In this document: in pieces, positions 60,753 through 64,000 of the stretch
How the letters are laid out: every line of letters begins with the position of its first letter
Position numbering within the stretch: position 1 is the first letter of the stretch
From: CATQHP01 sp965214915
GTDB lineage: Bacteria; Acidobacteriota; Terriglobia; Bryobacterales; UBA6623
DNA length: 64,000 nt
Direction of reading: 5' to 3'
NCBI GenBank assembly: GCA_965214915.1
Contig: CBDCCP010000002.1
Coordinates: 1,116,001-1,180,000 of the forward strand
Program-made: the position numbers and the translations under genes
The notes under the pieces: model-generated
The model's database searches: none
Told to the model about the DNA's origin: nothing
Seen by the model: the letters and a program-made list of their open reading frames with translations, nothing else

Positions 60753-61204
60753 GATACGGCTCTTTCGATCAGCCCGCTCGGCAATGCGTACTTGCGCCGC
60801 AGCCGTTTTTCGGCGCGGTTCATCTCGTCCGCATCCGACTCGTGATCGTAGCCCATCAGGTGCAGCAGGCCGTGGAGCGCCAGTATCTTCAGTTCGTCCT
60901 CGATGTCGTGGCCGAAGTGCGCGGCTTGACGCTTGGCCCGGAAAGCCGAGATCAACAGATCGCCGAGGCGGCCGCTCTCGCCATCGGCAAACGAAAGCAC
61001 GTCCGTAACGCGGGAAACGCCTCGGAAACGGCGGTTGGCCGCGCGCAGCGCCGCGTCAGAGCCGATGACCACGGCAAACTCGCGGCCGCGGGCGATGTCT
61101 TTTGCGATACGGCCGACAAAGGCGCGCACGGCGTGTTCGTCGAACGCGACCTTTCTCTGGCGATTCTCGAAATACCAGGGTTCTTCGCCGGGTTCGGAAC
61201 TCAT
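60749..61204 (-). CDS. ybeY: Endoribonuclease YbeY
   Basis: A 151-residue metal-dependent RNase acting in rRNA maturation and quality control. The zinc motif HGLLHLMGYDH (HxxxHxxxxxH) is near residue 118. The substrate-binding RVTDVLSFADGE is also present. ATG 61204 is the start. It comes 9 bases after phoH and overlaps the CNNM gene by ATGA, consistent with the operon. Confidence 0.96.
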   Translation of the reverse strand: MSSEPGEEPWYFENRQRKVAFDEHAVRAFVGRIAKDIARGREFAVVIGSDAALRAANRRFRGVSRVTDVLSFADGESGRLGDLLISAFRAKRQAAHFGHDIEDELKILALHGLLHLMGYDHESDADEMNRAEKRLRRKYALPSGLIERAVS

Positions 61205-61213
61205 CGACGCTGA

Positions 61214-62215
<1,002 letters not shown>

Positions 62216-62256
62216 TTTGTCGATTCGAATTCTAAGCTGCCTCGGCGCCGGGACGG

Positions 62257-63612
62257 TCAGACGTCTTCGCGGACGACGAACGGTTCCCGGTATTCACGCG
62301 CCAGCAACGCATCGGCCTCGGGGTCGTCGACGATGCGCTCGGTTGCCGAGTCGAAGCGGACCTGCCGTTTGACCCGGTAGGAAATGTTGCCCAAGTGAGC
62401 CATGAGCGAAGATTTGTGGCCCTCTTCGACATCGGCGTTGAGATCGCCGACCTTGCGGCTGCGCACCGCGGCGATGAAATTGTCGAAGTGCGGCTGATTC
62501 TTGATTTTATCTTTCGGATCTTCGGCGAAGGGGCCGGGCTTTTTGTTTTTGCCGAGATAGGTGTAGTAAGCGCCGTAGTGGGGCAGCGCCATGTATCCTT
62601 CCGAGCCGTAGAAAAGCAGGCCGGTGCAGATGCCGTGCGTCGGCCAGTTTTCGCCTATGCCCGCCTCAACGTTGGAGATCCAGGGGCGGATCTCGAAATT
62701 CAAGTAAAGATTGCGGCCGGCGTACTCGTAGGCAACGGTCTGCGCGTTAGGGGTCTCCTGGGCGTCCTCGTGAACGAACATGCCGCCCATCGACTGCACG
62801 CGGCTGGGATGCTCGTGCAGGTCAAGCGCCCAGCGCATCATGTCGAGTTGATGAACGCCCTGGTTGCCGAGCTCGCCGTTCCCGTAGTCCCACTGCCAGT
62901 GCCACTTGTTGTGCAGGCGCAGATTGCTGAACGGGCGGTCGGGAGCGGGGCCTTTCCATAGGTCGTAGTGGATTCCAGCGGGAATCGGGCCTTCCTTGTG
63001 CGGGCCGATGCTGTTGCGCCATTTGTAGGCCAGGCCGCGGGCCAGGTAAACCTTGCCGATCAATCCTTCCTTGAGCTTGCGAATGCCTTCGATAATCTCC
63101 GGGCTGGAGCGGTTTTGCGTGCCGTGCTGGACGATGCGGCCGTAACGGCGCGCGGCGCGGACGGCCTGCTTGCCTTCAAAGGCGTTGTGCGAGAGCGGCT
63201 TTTCAACATAGACGTCCTTGCCCGCTTGGCAGGCCCAGATCGTGCCCAGTGAATGCCAGTGATTCGGCGTGGCCTGAAACACGACGTCGATCGACTTGTC
63301 TTCGAGCAGCTTGCGGATGTCGTAGTAAACGGCGGGCTTATTGCCGGTGCGCTTGACGTGGTCGCCGAGGCGCTGAGCCATGACCGATTCGTCGATGTCG
63401 CACAGCGCGGCCAATTCGACGTTCTTGGCGGCAAGGTTCTCGACGGCGGTTATGTGCGAACGCCCCCGTCCGCGCAGGCCGATCACCGCCGCGCGGATAC
63501 GGTCGTTCGGACTCAGCCGTCCGGCGGCGAGCGCCGGCGCGCCGAGCATCGAGGCGCCCGCGGTCGAGGCCGCGGCCGCGCGAACGAATTCTCTTCTGGT
63601 CGAGTCGCTCAT
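62257..63612 (-). CDS. Gfo/Idh/MocA-family oxidoreductase, Tat-exported
   Basis: A 451-residue NAD(P)-dependent oxidoreductase. The leader MSDSTRREFVRAAAASTAGA has the TRREFV twin-arginine motif, so export is likely. The Rossmann part begins IRAAVIGLRGRGRSHIT at about residue 39. VFQATPNHWHSLGTI and KDVYVEKPLSHNAFEG carry the EKP motif. The C-terminal part includes GELGNQGVHQLDMMRWALDL, typical of the acidobacterial-planctomycete type. Substrate unknown. It diverges from the truncated sulfatase across a 143-base gap, a likely functional pair, as with the 2375 sulfatase and 4222 oxidoreductase. Confidence 0.92.
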   Translation of the reverse strand: MSDSTRREFVRAAAASTAGASMLGAPALAAGRLSPNDRIRAAVIGLRGRGRSHITAVENLAAKNVELAALCDIDESVMAQRLGDHVKRTGNKPAVYYDIRKLLEDKSIDVVFQATPNHWHSLGTIWACQAGKDVYVEKPLSHNAFEGKQAVRAARRYGRIVQHGTQNRSSPEIIEGIRKLKEGLIGKVYLARGLAYKWRNSIGPHKEGPIPAGIHYDLWKGPAPDRPFSNLRLHNKWHWQWDYGNGELGNQGVHQLDMMRWALDLHEHPSRVQSMGGMFVHEDAQETPNAQTVAYEYAGRNLYLNFEIRPWISNVEAGIGENWPTHGICTGLLFYGSEGYMALPHYGAYYTYLGKNKKPGPFAEDPKDKIKNQPHFDNFIAAVRSRKVGDLNADVEEGHKSSLMAHLGNISYRVKRQVRFDSATERIVDDPEADALLAREYREPFVVREDV

Positions 63613-63755
63613 GACGGGTCTGTCTTCTTCCCTACTAAATACTAGCGAAGTCGGCTCGGGGAGTGTCGTGATGGAATAGACGACCGTCCGCTGACGTATA
63701 GAAACGCACCTTCGCTACCCGCGTGAAGACTCGTTTTCGGTATCCTTACTGCCAA

Positions 63756-64000
63756 ATGCACTCGATTCGCCTGTTCGTCCTGGCCGCCTGCTGCCTCTGC
63801 TTTGCTTCCGGCGCTCACGCCCGCAAGCCGAACTTCGTTTTTATTCTCGGCGAGGGACAGGGTTGGAACAGCACTTCCGTGCGCATGGACCCGGATGTTG
63901 CCGAGTCCGCGAGCGCGGTGTTCCGCACGCCCAACTTGGCGCGGCTGGCTGCAGAGGGGATGCGCTGGACGCGGTTTTACGCACCCTCGCCCCGCTGCAC
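63756..64000 (+). CDS. Sulfatase, N-terminal part (cut by window end)
   Basis: The first 81 codons of a gene running off the window. MHSIRLFVLAACCLCFASGA is a signal peptide. FVFILGEGQGWNSTSVRMDP takes the place of the usual metal-binding DD motif; FRTPNLARLAAEGMRWTRFY and APSPRC lead into the position where CTPSR is expected. The altered GEG sequence replaces the two Asp ligands. Similar sequences occur in a sulfatase-like subfamily, so activity is uncertain. A TATCCT hexamer lies 9 bases before the ATG. Call rests on the N-terminal part only. Confidence 0.8.
   Translation, partial: MHSIRLFVLAACCLCFASGAHARKPNFVFILGEGQGWNSTSVRMDPDVAESASAVFRTPNLARLAAEGMRWTRFYAPSPRC

Overview
This window is a GC-rich bacterial chromosome segment with ordinary housekeeping genes (trpS, thiD, rbfA, nadC, fabF, era, ybeY, phoH, four tRNAs) set among many secreted or Tat-exported catabolic proteins. 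The catabolic set has four complete sulfatases plus the start of a fifth, two exported Gfo/Idh/MocA oxidoreductases, a gamma-glutamyltransferase-like enzyme, a secreted PHP-like protein, a sugar isomerase and a mutarotase. Together with DUF6152, a multiheme/NrfD respiratory cassette and leaders of the type (T/S)RR(D/E/A), this most resembles Acidobacteriota, perhaps a Bryobacterales-like or marine/host-associated lineage. That placement is inference from gene content; no 16S rRNA or other decisive marker is present.

Layout. 0-8.2 kb: DUF1015 tail, LysR regulator, trpS, sulfatase, small zincin, Gfo/Idh, then an IS1202-type insertion sequence with long flanking direct repeats, and a lower-GC pair of small cysteine-rich secreted proteins, the second broken (or read through) at an in-frame amber codon. 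8.2-15.2 kb: tandem paralogous Cys/Met-metabolism PLP enzymes, a Thr-Gly-Thr tRNA cluster, a radical SAM protein, an RbfA-ApbE reading frame with no stop between the two domains, thiD and an exported unknown. 15.8-24.8 kb: a giant secreted metalloprotease-CARDB-LRR-CARDB protein, a lipoprotein-like sulfatase, the gamma-glutamyltransferase-like enzyme and the PHP-like protein. 24.9-27.2 kb: a restriction-modification pair whose two genes carry three single-base +1 frameshifts. 27.3-36.2 kb: isomerase, CoA-transferase, class III aminotransferase, GDPD, sulfatase, mutarotase, small Cys protein, fabF. 36.5-41.9 kb: a six-gene respiratory cassette resembling alternative complex III / Psr-type CISM enzymes. 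42-49.6 kb: aminotransferase, yajQ, hydrolase, nadC, then an AttH-like lipocalin with its FtsX-type permease and ATPase. 49.6-53.3 kb: a SIS-domain gene bordered on both sides by heptanucleotide repeats, an SDR gene split by an IS630-family element, and a DinJ-YafQ toxin-antitoxin pair with a recognisable promoter/operator. 53.5-64 kb: two membrane proteins, sulfatase, panE-like gene, DUF6152, tRNA-Gln, BON protein, the phoH-ybeY-CNNM-era operon, Gfo/Idh and a truncated sulfatase.

How the parts fit. The sulfatases, oxidoreductases, isomerase and mutarotase suggest uptake and catabolism of sulfated or modified sugars, though they are scattered single genes rather than a PUL-like operon, and no formylglycine-generating enzyme is in view. 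Several of these genes have a TANNNT box 6-9 nt before the start codon and no Shine-Dalgarno sequence, which points to leaderless transcripts. I did not find a clearly new defence or signalling system. The most unusual items are the RbfA-ApbE continuous frame, the multidomain protease with its threefold C-terminal module, the amber-interrupted cysteine-rich gene pair, the heptamer repeats bordering the SIS gene, and the leaderless-start pattern.
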